A DNA stretch of 64,000 bases from a virus. Shown one piece after another: positions 51,407 to 58,177 of this stretch (within the stretch, counting starts at the first letter, position 1; every line of letters starts with the position of its first letter). Location of the stretch: IMG/VR virus record IMGVR_UViG_3300028873_000014, positions 36,172 through 100,171 of that record; one strand, written 5' to 3'. The notes under the pieces are model-generated. The model made no database searches. It was given only the letters and a program-made list of their open reading frames with translations, and had not been told where the DNA came from. The position numbers and the translations under genes were made by a program.

Positions 51407-51553
51407 TTAGCACATCTTTCCACCCTTCTTCATAGAAGACATTCCACCTTTTTTGTAGGTAGGGGGAGTCATTGGAGGAGCCTGTTTCTTGTTCTTAACA
51501 GGTGTTACCGGAGTTGCTGGTTTTGCTGGTTTAATATTTTTTACTGCTGCCAT
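51407..51553 (-). CDS. small basic KKGG-repeat protein
   Basis: 48 aa, ATG at 51553, stop at 51407. Lys/Pro/Ala-rich start (PAKPATPVTPVKNKKQAPPM) and a C-terminal YKKGGMSSMKKGGKMC with two KKGG blocks. Basic, disordered, without hydrophobic segments. KKGG-ending peptides of this kind recall tails of crAss-like internal proteins, so it may be a DNA-associated virion peptide. A TATCTTTG box lies 30 bp upstream. Confidence 0.5.
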   Translation of the reverse strand: MAAVKNIKPAKPATPVTPVKNKKQAPPMTPPTYKKGGMSSMKKGGKMC

Positions 51554-51582
51554 GATCAATGGTTTTTATTGTTAACAATAAT

Positions 51583-51590
51583 CAAAGATA
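51583..51590 (-). promoter_or_regulatory. TATCTTTG promoter box for the KKGG gene
   Basis: TATCTTTG on the minus strand, about 30 bp before the ATG at 51553. The best upstream TTTG (51602-51605) is only 11 bases away, so the -33 element is poor. Confidence 0.4.
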
Positions 51591-51608
51591 TACAACTTTA
51601 TCAAATTA

Positions 51609-51983
51609 CTATACATTTTCCAAAATCTTTTCTGTTTTTGGTATAGTCTTAAACCTTGCCTCTATGTGATATTCATTGAATAGCATGTACACATCTTCCC
51701 CCTGACGTAATGCACCCATACTATTAGCTTTGAAATAGAATACAGTTACCCCCGGTAGCAAAGACTTATCTTCTACCTTGGCACCAACATTAACTATTAC
51801 CCCCTTAGTTAACATAGTCTGTTTGATCTTATCTTCAGTTGTCTCGGGGAGGAGCACACCACCTTTAGTCTTAGGTAAAGATTCAGGGCAAGGTTTGATC
51901 AGTATCTTATCTGCCTGTACTTGTATGTCAAGGATATCTTCTACTTCCGGTATCATGTAGATACTCATTACTGGTTGTTCCAT
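51609..51983 (-). CDS. GroES-like co-chaperonin
   Basis: 124 aa, ATG at 51983. From residue 20 it follows Cpn10: VQADKILIKPCPESLPKTKG, GVLLPETTEDKIKQTMLTKG (mobile loop position), VIVNVGAKV and GVTVFYFKANSMGALRQGED, then VYMLFNEYHIEARF. Length is near that of bacterial GroES (about 95) plus a short N-terminal extension. The canonical GroEL-binding hydrophobic triad (IVL/IVM) reads VLL here. Such proteins can partner with host GroEL, as T4 gp31 does, to fold a capsid protein. No GroEL homologue is seen in the window. Confidence 0.7.
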   Translation of the reverse strand: MEQPVMSIYMIPEVEDILDIQVQADKILIKPCPESLPKTKGGVLLPETTEDKIKQTMLTKGVIVNVGAKVEDKSLLPGVTVFYFKANSMGALRQGEDVYMLFNEYHIEARFKTIPKTEKILENV

Positions 51984-52001
51984 ATATAGTATTTGTTTAG
52001 T

Positions 52002-52151
52002 TTACAAAAGTGTATTAGCATTTTCTACAGGGGTAAGAGATGTCTCTTTCTTTACCCGTACCAGGTTCTTCTCCAGGTATGCAGGATGATTTACATTCAC
52101 CTTTTCCCTGTGAGGCTTGTGAGTAAAGAAGTGTATGATACGTTTCCACAT
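52002..52151 (-). CDS. small basic protein between GroES-like and 148-aa genes
   Basis: 49 aa, ATG at 52151, two bases from the stop of the upstream gene. Residues WKRIIHFFTHKPHREKVNVN start an amphipathic basic helix, followed by LEKNLVRVKKETSLTPVENA. It fits the gap between two known genes exactly, which is the main support. Function unknown. Confidence 0.45.
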   Translation of the reverse strand: MWKRIIHFFTHKPHREKVNVNHPAYLEKNLVRVKKETSLTPVENANTLL

Positions 52152-52153
52152 AG

Positions 52154-52600
52154 TTATTTTCTTTTAGGTAAAGGGTTTTTAAAAACTTTGGGTAATTCAT
52201 CTTGGTTACCTTTCTGATCTTTTAAAAACTTACTATCCATTTGATCAAGTTGTTTTAGTAACAATCTCCTATCATTACCATGTAATATCATAAATAGTAA
52301 AGGGATCATTCTCTTAGCCTGAGAAGGTTGTAACCTGTTCATATATCTATCCTCTTCCCCGGGACGAATGAAATGGATAGTGTGTAAATACGCTTCAGGG
52401 CTATTCTCTCTACCAAACCCCTCTACAAAGCAGAGATGACTTTCTTCCTGGGTATTATCCGGGTAGTCCCAGTTTCCTTTAAGAGCATCAAAGAACTTAT
52501 TCATTACATCATCCCTAAGGTCACTTCTGTCAGTAGCTACAGAAGCTGTAATCATTGGCTCATTGTTAGAGTACAAATCAATTTTCAAAGTACTTTTCAT
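52154..52600 (-). CDS. conserved protein of unknown function
   Basis: 148 aa, ATG at 52600. Mixed alpha/beta (STLKIDLYSNNEPMITASVA) with a long helical C-terminus (KRMIPLLFMILHGNDRRLLL, KQLDQMDSKFLKDQKG). The basic end (KVFKNPLPKRK) hints at nucleic-acid binding. It forms an operon with the 49-aa and GroES-like genes. Not recognised. Confidence 0.5.
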   Translation of the reverse strand: MKSTLKIDLYSNNEPMITASVATDRSDLRDDVMNKFFDALKGNWDYPDNTQEESHLCFVEGFGRENSPEAYLHTIHFIRPGEEDRYMNRLQPSQAKRMIPLLFMILHGNDRRLLLKQLDQMDSKFLKDQKGNQDELPKVFKNPLPKRK

Positions 52601-52644
52601 GTTATTTTATGTTTTAATGACCTGGCTGAATTGCTCGAAGTCTT

Positions 52645-53292
52645 TTACAAATCTAAAGGTTTCTGATAATATTTCCAAACCTTTTCTAATTGCTTAGGAT
52701 CTTTTATATAGAAATTCCAATCATCAGATTTAACTTCTTTACTTATAACATCTATATAAAAAGTCTTTGGTGTGAAGGGGAATTCTTTTATAAATTGTCT
52801 TGCTTGTACAGTAAACTCTACCATTCCTTCTTTGTCTACCATCCATTTAGGACCACCTTCCACATAAACAGATAGATCAGATAATGGAACTTTCAATATA
52901 GCAGATCCTCCCCAACAACTTCCTTTCTGATCCTTCCATACAATAGCATCTAAATACCAACAACCTTTATCATCTTTAAATAATGCACTACATCTTTTGT
53001 TTTGATAAAGAGTTTCTTTATTAGCATCGTATTGGGTAACATTAGACCATTCATCATTAATCCCGGTTATAGGACAGATGGGTTCTTGTAGCAATAAAGA
53101 TTTAATAGCTTGGGATAAAGCAGTTGCAACATATCCTGCAGATCCCCCGGACTGACCACTCTTACCAAATGCCTCACACAAAGCAAGTATCTCTTTGGTA
53201 AACTCTTCTACTACAGGTCTGTTCTCCGGATCAGTAAATGACTTACTGAGTATAGACAATTCAGTAACAGCAAATGATTTTGTATTAGTCAT
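52645..53292 (-). CDS. conserved phage protein of unknown function
   Basis: 215 aa from the ATG at 53292; an upstream codon extends the frame by ten residues but lacks a promoter fit. The pattern GQSGGSAGYVATALSQAIKS, PICPITGINDEW and YQNKRCSALFKDDKG is one I know from small unassigned phage proteins, with a GGSA loop and NKRC block. A Trp-rich middle (WYLDAIVWKDQKGSCWGGSA) follows. No catalytic residues can be named. It is transcribed from a good promoter at 53342-53371. Confidence 0.5.
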   Translation of the reverse strand: MTNTKSFAVTELSILSKSFTDPENRPVVEEFTKEILALCEAFGKSGQSGGSAGYVATALSQAIKSLLLQEPICPITGINDEWSNVTQYDANKETLYQNKRCSALFKDDKGCWYLDAIVWKDQKGSCWGGSAILKVPLSDLSVYVEGGPKWMVDKEGMVEFTVQARQFIKEFPFTPKTFYIDVISKEVKSDDWNFYIKDPKQLEKVWKYYQKPLDL

Positions 53293-53341
53293 AGTATTAA
53301 GTATGGTTCGCCTTGACACCAAAAGGTTAAGAAGTGAGATA

Positions 53342-53371
53342 CAAAGATATTAAACTTTTTAATTTTTCAAA
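53342..53371 (-). promoter_or_regulatory. Bacteroidota-type promoter, minus strand
   Basis: TTTG (53371-53368), 18 bases, then TATCTTTG (53349-53342) on the minus strand, 50 bp before the gene at 53292. Among the best matches to the host consensus in the window. Confidence 0.65.
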
Positions 53372-53387
53372 AACTTTTTCCAAAAAA

Positions 53388-53410
53388 ATTTAGTGTGAAA
53401 ATTTAGTGTG
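53388..53410. repeat. pair of 10-bp direct repeats, operator-like
   Basis: ATTTAGTGTG occurs at 53388-53397 and again at 53401-53410, a 13-bp period, in the divergent region between the genes at 53292 (-) and 53516 (+). It is just upstream of the minus-strand promoter, so it may be an operator. A hairpin-like stretch (TCTACCCC to GGGTTAGA) lies at about 53465-53485. Confidence 0.4.
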
Positions 53411-53515
53411 TAGGTGTGAGAGTAAACCTCCCCACATTATCTGTCTCCCTTGCTTACCCAAGAGGTCTACCCCGTAGGGTTAGATAACTATTTCTTAACA
53501 ATTTAATGCTTTTTT

Positions 53516-54070
53516 ATGAGTAACAAAAACGTTGTAACAGTAGTTGCCAACAAGAGTGGCGCAGTAGTTAGTACCAGTCCAAATAACCCGGAGTTTGGTT
53601 GGTTGTGTGTAGAGTCTATTCAACCTACCTTCCAGGGAGGGTTTTTACGGTTGGGTAAAAGGGTTGCGTTCATCGCCGGTAAGGTTGATGAGCTGAACAA
53701 GTATGTAGGGGATTTGTCCCTTGTTGCAGGTAGTGAGTTACCTGGTAAGATTGTGGTGAAGGAGTCTTTAATCCCCGTTAGTGCAACAGACGCTACTATG
53801 GGTGTTAAATATCCTAATGCTGCTGCAAAGACTCAAGGTCTTGCATGTTTGGTTGATGATCAACCAGTGTATCGTAAATCGATGTATACGCCTAACGTGG
53901 ACGAACTGGATATCCTGGTTCAGCACACTAATGGGGATGAGATACGTGCCTTTATGAACGCTGGTACAAAAACCCCAACTCCGGAACAAAGACTTGCTGA
54001 ATTACAGGCAATTCCTAAGGCCCAGAGGACTGCTGCACAGAAAGCTGAATTAGCTGAACTTGTAGGATAG
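53516..54070 (+). CDS. first plus-strand gene, possible nucleic-acid-binding protein
   Basis: 184 aa, ATG at 53516. The opening (NKNVVTVVANKSGAVVSTSP) and LCVESIQPTFQGGFLRLGKR read as strands of a small beta-barrel. Later parts are VDELNKYVGDLSLVAG and LPGKIVVKESLIPVSATDAT. The C-terminal 30 residues form an Ala/Gln-rich helix (EQRLAELQAIPKAQRTAAQK). The barrel-plus-tail layout, place at the front of the plus-strand region and strong terminator after it would suit an abundant single-stranded-DNA-binding protein. That is only a suggestion. Confidence 0.45.
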   Translation: MSNKNVVTVVANKSGAVVSTSPNNPEFGWLCVESIQPTFQGGFLRLGKRVAFIAGKVDELNKYVGDLSLVAGSELPGKIVVKESLIPVSATDATMGVKYPNAAAKTQGLACLVDDQPVYRKSMYTPNVDELDILVQHTNGDEIRAFMNAGTKTPTPEQRLAELQAIPKAQRTAAQKAELAELVG

Positions 54071-54080
54071 TTGTAATATA

Positions 54081-54112
54081 TAGAGTGTTATCTAGCAATA
54101 GGTAACACTCTA
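54081..54112 (+). terminator. intrinsic terminator after 53516-54070
   Basis: Perfect 10-bp stem TAGAGTGTTA (54081-54090) and TAACACTCTA (54103-54112), followed by TTTTATCTTT. It closes the first plus-strand gene as its own unit. Confidence 0.8.
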
Positions 54113-54534
54113 TTTTATCTTTACATACAGTAACTCTGAACTTTCCGTTATATATAATCATATAGTTCAATACAACTATATGGATATAAACCCACAACGA
54201 GACAATGAAATTGCCCATATCAATGGTAATTCATATACATAACTGCATTGAAAAGTATCAAAAAAGACATTCGTAAAGACATTCGGGATCAATCATACAT
54301 GCAATAGTTTGTTATATATCATAATAATTCATGTGTAGTTAATCTTATTTAAAAACATTTTGATTGTGTAAGTGATTGAGGATGAGTGAGACAGGTTTTT
54401 TATCGCCCTTTCCACTAGTTTTTACTTTCTTTACCTTTCACCTTGCTCATAAAACCTTCGGGTGAGGTAATCTTTCCATTACTGATAATAACATCGATTC
54501 GTTTCAATCATAACTTCATTAACCGTTTAACCAA
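54113..54534. other. 420-bp intergenic leader region
   Basis: No credible gene. It contains a 23-codon reading frame from 54206 that I do not consider supported, the second copy of a 17-bp repeat (54476-54492), and pyrimidine-rich stretches. It leads into a hairpin-bearing 5' leader at 54535. Confidence 0.5.
54476..54492. repeat. 17-bp intergenic repeat, copy 2
   Basis: Exact second copy of CCATTACTGATAATAAC at 31668-31684. About 75 bp upstream of the gene at 54566. Confidence 0.6.
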
Positions 54535-54548
54535 TCACTGGGAAGTGA
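54535..54548 (+). promoter_or_regulatory. leader hairpin with GNRA loop, copy A
   Basis: TCACT, loop GGGA, AGTGA, 17 bases before the ATG at 54566. The same leader sequence with a compensated stem change is found at 55736-55749. Confidence 0.55.
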
Positions 54549-54565
54549 ATAAACATCCTTTATTT

Positions 54566-54916
54566 ATGGCTAAGTTACTATTAGAATTGCCTTACTCTTA
54601 TTGTAAAGAGGATATTGCTGAATGGTTATCAGATCGTTCATTGGTTCATTTGAAGTCTCATGGTAATCATTGGATTACTACAGGGGATGCACTGAAATCC
54701 TCTAAAGGGGTTATTGCTCGTGTTGTAGATACCTGTCGTAATGAAGTTGGTGAGCCTTTTATTACTATTGCTAATAACAAATTGTCCCGTGAGGAAATGG
54801 ATGAACAATTTGATTGTCCTATATATAGTAAACCTGGTGATCCCCTTAATGCTGAAGGTCTGAGATATGTATCTGAATCTGTTGGATGGGTTGATCAGGA
54901 TGAAGAATATTATTGA
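54566..54916 (+). CDS. protein of unknown function with leader hairpin
   Basis: 116 aa from the ATG at 54566. The frame is open further upstream but that part is the leader, which is shared in stem form with another gene. The protein has a helical start (AKLLLELPYSYCKEDIAEWL) and a DGD-poor alpha/beta middle (GDALKSSKGVIARVVDTCRN, EVGEPFITIANNKLSREEMD). Acidic end (WVDQDEEYY). Not recognised. Confidence 0.5.
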   Translation: MAKLLLELPYSYCKEDIAEWLSDRSLVHLKSHGNHWITTGDALKSSKGVIARVVDTCRNEVGEPFITIANNKLSREEMDEQFDCPIYSKPGDPLNAEGLRYVSESVGWVDQDEEYY

Positions 54917-55196
54917 TAGTTGACTATAAGCTAATGTAGTTGTAAAGCTACAGGGTCGAGAAAAAAGGATAGAAACCTTTCCCTCAAGTAATAGTCCAGT
55001 TCTTATGACATCTGTAACCAAGTCATAGTTTTATGTGGGAATCACTTTATCTCAAAAGTGTCCAAACAAACTTCCAGTCCGAATGCCAGTTTACTGGTAT
55101 ATGGTGACCTATTTTAAGGAAGGAGGGGTAGCAGCTACAGGTTCTTACCCACTTTTTAATTCATTTCTCTTAACTCTTTTTAAATCATTTTTAATT
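54917..55196. other. 280-bp intergenic stretch
   Basis: I see no gene. A weak hairpin (GGGTA to TACCC, about 55126-55150) is followed by CTTTTT and may be a terminator or attenuator before the gene at 55197. Confidence 0.4.
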
Positions 55197-55709
55197 ATGA
55201 AATACCTGATACAAGAATTCTACATTAAGCCGATGGTCTATTTTGATGATTCCGTTACAGTAGAACAGGTTATTGATTGGATCAATAACCATAAGGATGA
55301 CGATAGGTTATGTCTTAGTGATCCTTATAGCTGTATTGCTATCATTCAGGCAGATGATGAGATTATCATTAAAGGAGATAATGACTATCATACCTATTAT
55401 ATTGCATCAATTGTTGTTGAAGAAATAAATACACCCATTATTCCCCGTCAGAGGGATAATGATACTGGCTGGTTTACTGATCTCCAGATAATAGCACTAT
55501 TGAACCAGGTACAGGTATTCTCAAATGCTAATAATAACCAGGGTCTTTTGACTGTTACAGGTGACAATTACGGAGAACGTGCTGCTCATATACTCAACTG
55601 CTATCTGACCAGTAAATCAACACAGGAATCTCTTAGTAAGTTTCGTGGTCCACTATTAACAGATTACCCTAATGAAGTGCTGTACCCTAATTGTAGTAAT
55701 AAACAATAA
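55197..55709 (+). CDS. acidic protein of unknown function
   Basis: 170 aa from the ATG at 55197; the longer upstream frame is leader DNA. Acidic N-terminal part (KYLIQEFYIKPMVYFDDSVT, NHKDDDRLCLSDPYSCIAII) followed by FTDLQIIALLNQVQVFSNAN and a helical end. No membrane segment, no catalytic motif seen. Not recognised. Confidence 0.5.
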   Translation: MKYLIQEFYIKPMVYFDDSVTVEQVIDWINNHKDDDRLCLSDPYSCIAIIQADDEIIIKGDNDYHTYYIASIVVEEINTPIIPRQRDNDTGWFTDLQIIALLNQVQVFSNANNNQGLLTVTGDNYGERAAHILNCYLTSKSTQESLSKFRGPLLTDYPNEVLYPNCSNKQ

Positions 55710-55735
55710 CCTCATTCATTCATTTTATTAAACAA

Positions 55736-55749
55736 TCAGTGGGAACTGA
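55736..55749 (+). promoter_or_regulatory. leader hairpin with GNRA loop, copy B
   Basis: TCAGT, loop GGGA, ACTGA, 19 bases before the ATG at 55769. Compared with copy A at 54535-54548, one base in each arm changed so that pairing is kept. Confidence 0.55.
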
Positions 55750-55768
55750 ATAAATATCCCCTTTAGTT

Positions 55769-56167
55769 ATGGAAAAGATAATAAAGTTTAATCCGGCATT
55801 TGATAAACGTAATCCTGACCCTTCAAAGGACTATGGTATTCATTGTATGGAGATGCATATGGTTCTTAAAGGATCATTAGGTGCTATTTCATTCTCTATC
55901 TATACAGGGTGGTATTTAGAGCACATAGATAATCATTTTGAAGCATCCGGTGCTGCTGTTTGTTATCATAGTCCTGTTGCGAAGTATGAAGATCAAACCC
56001 CTAGAGAACACAAGTGTGAGTACCTGGATGGTAATATTCCTTGCTATTCAGATTGCACCTACATAGGAGGACATGACCTATTTATAGAGTTTGTCGCTAA
56101 AGGGGAAGATTACGTATGGCAAGCCCTGGAACGTAGATATATTGGTAATTTTGGCGAACTTAAGTAA
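55769..56167 (+). CDS. conserved protein of unknown function
   Basis: 132 aa, ATG at 55769. Beta-rich with aromatic and Cys/His residues (HCMEMHMVLKGSLGAISFSI, YTGWYLEHIDNHFEASG, HKCEYLDGNIPCYSDCTYIG). The Cys/His spacing could bind a metal. C-terminal helix YVWQALERRYIGNFGEL. Follows the covarying leader hairpin and ends at a strong terminator. Not recognised. Confidence 0.5.
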   Translation: MEKIIKFNPAFDKRNPDPSKDYGIHCMEMHMVLKGSLGAISFSIYTGWYLEHIDNHFEASGAAVCYHSPVAKYEDQTPREHKCEYLDGNIPCYSDCTYIGGHDLFIEFVAKGEDYVWQALERRYIGNFGELK

Positions 56168-56207
56168 TCCCCCGGACCAGTAGTGATATACTATTGCTCT
56201 GGGGGAT
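56167..56207 (+). terminator. intrinsic terminator after 55769-56167
   Basis: ATCCCCC (56167-56173) pairs with GGGGGAT (56201-56207), extended by imperfect pairing inside, and followed by ATTTTTTAAT. It also overlaps the promoter of the next gene. Confidence 0.75.
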
Positions 56208-56224
56208 ATTTTTTAATAACTTTG
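56193..56224 (+). promoter_or_regulatory. candidate promoter TTG-N20-TAACTTTG
   Basis: ATTG at 56193-56196, 20 bases, then TAACTTTG at 56217-56224, a TAnnTTTG match, 29 bp before the ATG at 56253. Confidence 0.5.
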
Positions 56225-56252
56225 TTTTTCACCTTTTTAAAGCTATTTGTTT

Positions 56253-56474
56253 ATGAAAAAAATGATCTGGATTGGTATGATACGTCAAATACCTAATCTT
56301 AAACTAGAAGACGTTGAGAAAATGAACGAGGGTATTAAGGGTGAAGTTATTGATATGTTTGGTGCTGGTTGGGCAATAATAGGAGATAAACAAGCCCAGG
56401 ATAACTTTGGTCTTATCGCAGAACATGCTAAAAGTTATGAAAAATCAGACTTTTTTAAAAAACCTGTTTTATGA
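56253..56474 (+). CDS. small protein of unknown function
   Basis: 73 aa, ATG at 56253; a TTG two codons earlier also opens the frame. Alpha/beta pattern (MIWIGMIRQIPNLKLEDVEK, GEVIDMFGAGWAIIGDKQAQ). It overlaps the HAD gene by four bases, so the two are co-translated. May be a partner of that enzyme. Not recognised. Confidence 0.45.
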   Translation: MKKMIWIGMIRQIPNLKLEDVEKMNEGIKGEVIDMFGAGWAIIGDKQAQDNFGLIAEHAKSYEKSDFFKKPVL

Positions 56475-56959
56475 AAATACTATTCCTTGACATAGATGGT
56501 GTGCTCAATTATGAGCAGTACTACACACGAGGTCGTAGAGATGCTCCTCATCCATTATCAGAAATATGTCCTGTAGCAATAGATAACTTAAACAGAATAG
56601 TGTCCGAAACAGGCTGTAAAGTAGTTATTAGTTCTACCTGGAGACATAGTGGTATACAGTATTGTATCAATGTGCTCAGAGAATGTGGGTTCACTGGTAT
56701 GGTCATAGGTATAACCCCTTCACTGGATAAACATGGTGAATGGGTCTGCAGGGGCAATGAAATAGATCAGTACCTAAAGTTCCACAAATTGTATAAGTAT
56801 GATAGTTATTACATAACTGATCATGACTATGCGATAATTGATGACGATAGTGATATGCTATATCGACAGCGACACAACTTCTTTGAATGTTCTCCTGTAA
56901 AGGGGTTAACTTTAGAGATAGCAGATAAAATCATTCAATTTCTTAACAATACTCAATAA
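56471..56959 (+). CDS. HAD-superfamily phosphatase-like protein
   Basis: 162 aa, ATG at 56471. HAD motif I is FLDIDGVLN (5-13, Asp7 nucleophile and Asp9), motif II is VVISSTWRH (51-59), and the acidic motif IV is IIDDDSDM (122-129). This order with ISSTWR is that of the small HAD domains found in RNA-repair and nucleotide phosphatases (HAD_SAK-type) of phages. It may remove 3'-phosphates in RNA or DNA repair or act on nucleotides. The substrate is not known. Confidence 0.75.
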   Translation: MKILFLDIDGVLNYEQYYTRGRRDAPHPLSEICPVAIDNLNRIVSETGCKVVISSTWRHSGIQYCINVLRECGFTGMVIGITPSLDKHGEWVCRGNEIDQYLKFHKLYKYDSYYITDHDYAIIDDDSDMLYRQRHNFFECSPVKGLTLEIADKIIQFLNNTQ

Positions 56960-56964
56960 CTATT

Positions 56965-57147
56965 ATGAAAAAGATATTACTGTTCTTATTCCCTAAGACT
57001 ATCCAAAATATAGTTGATGATGCAATAATTAAACATCTTAGTGATTTAAAGGAAATTCATGACTATTGGGATAAAGAATATGAAGAACATTACAGGGTAT
57101 GTGATTCTACATATATCCCCGAGACAGATGAAGAAAGTATGTTGTAA
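56965..57147 (+). CDS. small protein of unknown function
   Basis: 60 aa, ATG at 56965. Helical start (KKILLFLFPKTIQNIVDDAI) and acidic end (EEHYRVCDSTYIPETDEESM). It follows the HAD gene by five bases. Not recognised. Confidence 0.45.
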   Translation: MKKILLFLFPKTIQNIVDDAIIKHLSDLKEIHDYWDKEYEEHYRVCDSTYIPETDEESML

Positions 57148-57179
57148 TTTATTTAAAAACTGTTTAAAAGTAACTAATT

Positions 57180-57362
57180 ATGCTACTACAATCAATTATA
57201 CTATTCTGTGCTATATTTGTAACCCCTGCAGCAATAGTAGGAGCATACAATCTCGCAATGAATAAATACCCAGACACCAGAGACAGAAATCTCTGGACAG
57301 GTATCAAATCCATTACATGTGCTCTATGGGCAATATTCTATTATCTAAGTCATAAAAACTAA
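57180..57362 (+). CDS. small membrane protein
   Basis: 60 aa, ATG at 57180. Two hydrophobic spans (LQSIILFCAIFVTPAAIVGA and ITCALWAIFYYLSH) with a polar charged loop (NKYPDTRDRNLWTG). No family recognised. A GC-rich hairpin (57399-57434, GGGGAGAA/TTCTCCCC) separates it from the tmRNA. Confidence 0.5.
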   Translation: MLLQSIILFCAIFVTPAAIVGAYNLAMNKYPDTRDRNLWTGIKSITCALWAIFYYLSHKN

Positions 57363-57462
57363 AGTACATGAAATCATGTTCTTTAACTATTGGCTACGGG
57401 GGAGAAGTAGAGATACATTTTTCTGTTTCTCCCCTTGATGAGATAAAATAGAAAGATTTTTA

Positions 57463-57470
57463 TAACTTTA
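57463..57470 (+). promoter_or_regulatory. promoter box for tmRNA
   Basis: TAACTTTA, a near-match to TAnnTTTG, ends six bases before the first base of the mature tmRNA (57477). A TTGA at 57435-57438 is a possible -33 element. Confidence 0.5.
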
Positions 57471-57476
57471 CAAAAG

Positions 57477-57860
57477 GGGGACGATTGGTTTTGACAGCAT
57501 GGAGTGAGTAAGAGTGGCGAAACAGACAATGACAATGAGTCCAAAGCGAATGTGTCAACAATAAAAGCAACATCTGAAAAGATTGCTCGTCAGAATGAAG
57601 GTGATCGCATCATAAATGCGTGTTTTGCTAATGATTTAGTTGAACTATATGACGGTTCTTTTGCTGAATCAGAATTAATAGCAGCCTAAAGTTCAAACCC
57701 ACACGATATGGGTCAATAGTCGTCTAAGGGTAGGTAACAGCCGTAAAAACAAGGAACAGTTACAAAAGCATACCTGAAGACAGCAGGAATAAAACTAGTC
57801 ATGATCGTAACTACTCCAGGAACACATGTTTGGACCCGGGTTCGACTCCCGGCGTCTCCA
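57477..57860 (+). ncRNA. ssrA: tmRNA (ssrA) with a long tag reading frame
   Basis: The two ends form the tRNA-like domain: GGGGACG (57477-57483) pairs with CGTCTCC (57853-57859) including a G3-U70 wobble, the alanine identity mark. The T arm reads CCCGGGTTCGACTCCCGG (57834-57851), and the 3' CCA is not encoded. It holds a reading frame that ends in ...GSFAESELIAA and stop TAA at 57687-57689, an LIAA-type degradation signal. The frame is open from at least 57504. Resume codon candidates are GCA at 57567 (nucleotide 91, the usual position; 40-residue tag) or GCT at 57627 (20-residue tag). A hairpin CGCAT-cataa-ATGCG lies at 57606-57620. It rescues stalled ribosomes and tags their products. Confidence 0.9.
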
Positions 57861-57899
57861 CTACTGCAGTCAAATGGCTGTAAGTATTCGCCACAATAA

Positions 57900-57930
57900 C
57901 CCCCAGATGCAGTAAGAATCGTCTGGGGGA
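57900..57930 (+). terminator. tmRNA intrinsic terminator
   Basis: CCCCCAGA (57900-57907) pairs with TCTGGGGG (57922-57929) and is followed by ATTTTTATT, 40 bases past the tRNA-like end. Confidence 0.85.
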
Positions 57931-57997
57931 TTTTTATTCTCCCCTATAGAAGATAATAATATAAATCAATTAAATAAAATTTAAAACTGAAATAATC

Positions 57998-58177
57998 ATG
58001 GAAGAAATAAACATAACATATTGGGATAATATAAATAAAACTCTCAAAAATGTACAGGTGCATAATTATGGATTAATTCAAGCTATAGAACAGATTAGGT
58101 ACGAAAATGACTATAATATCATAGTCTTATCTGTTGAGTATAGCGATATACAAGGTACAATCAATAAATTAGCATAA
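57998..58177 (+). CDS. small protein of unknown function
   Basis: 59 aa, ATG at 57998, stop at 58175-58177. Alternating strand/helix pattern (EEINITYWDNINKTLKNVQV, GLIQAIEQIRYENDYNIIVL). A-rich leader like those of the downstream genes. Sits just after the tmRNA terminator. Not recognised. Confidence 0.5.
   Translation: MEEINITYWDNINKTLKNVQVHNYGLIQAIEQIRYENDYNIIVLSVEYSDIQGTINKLA

Noticed and set aside
53465-53490. Hairpin before the gene at 53516 as a riboswitch
   Set aside because: Only one short imperfect stem is seen and no known riboswitch core; kept as a mention within the control region.
54443-54565. Upstream coding extension of the 116-aa gene
   Set aside because: This stretch contains the covarying leader hairpin and the same leader in the other gene is interrupted by a stop, so it is not coding for this protein.
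54940-55180. Possible tRNA gene
   Set aside because: A GGTTC-like stretch and short stems occur, but I could not fold an acceptor, anticodon and T arm together. No other tRNA was found in the window.
57504-57689. 61-codon reading frame on the plus strand
   Set aside because: It lies inside the tmRNA. Its end is the tag frame and not a separate protein gene; the GTG start has no meaning here.
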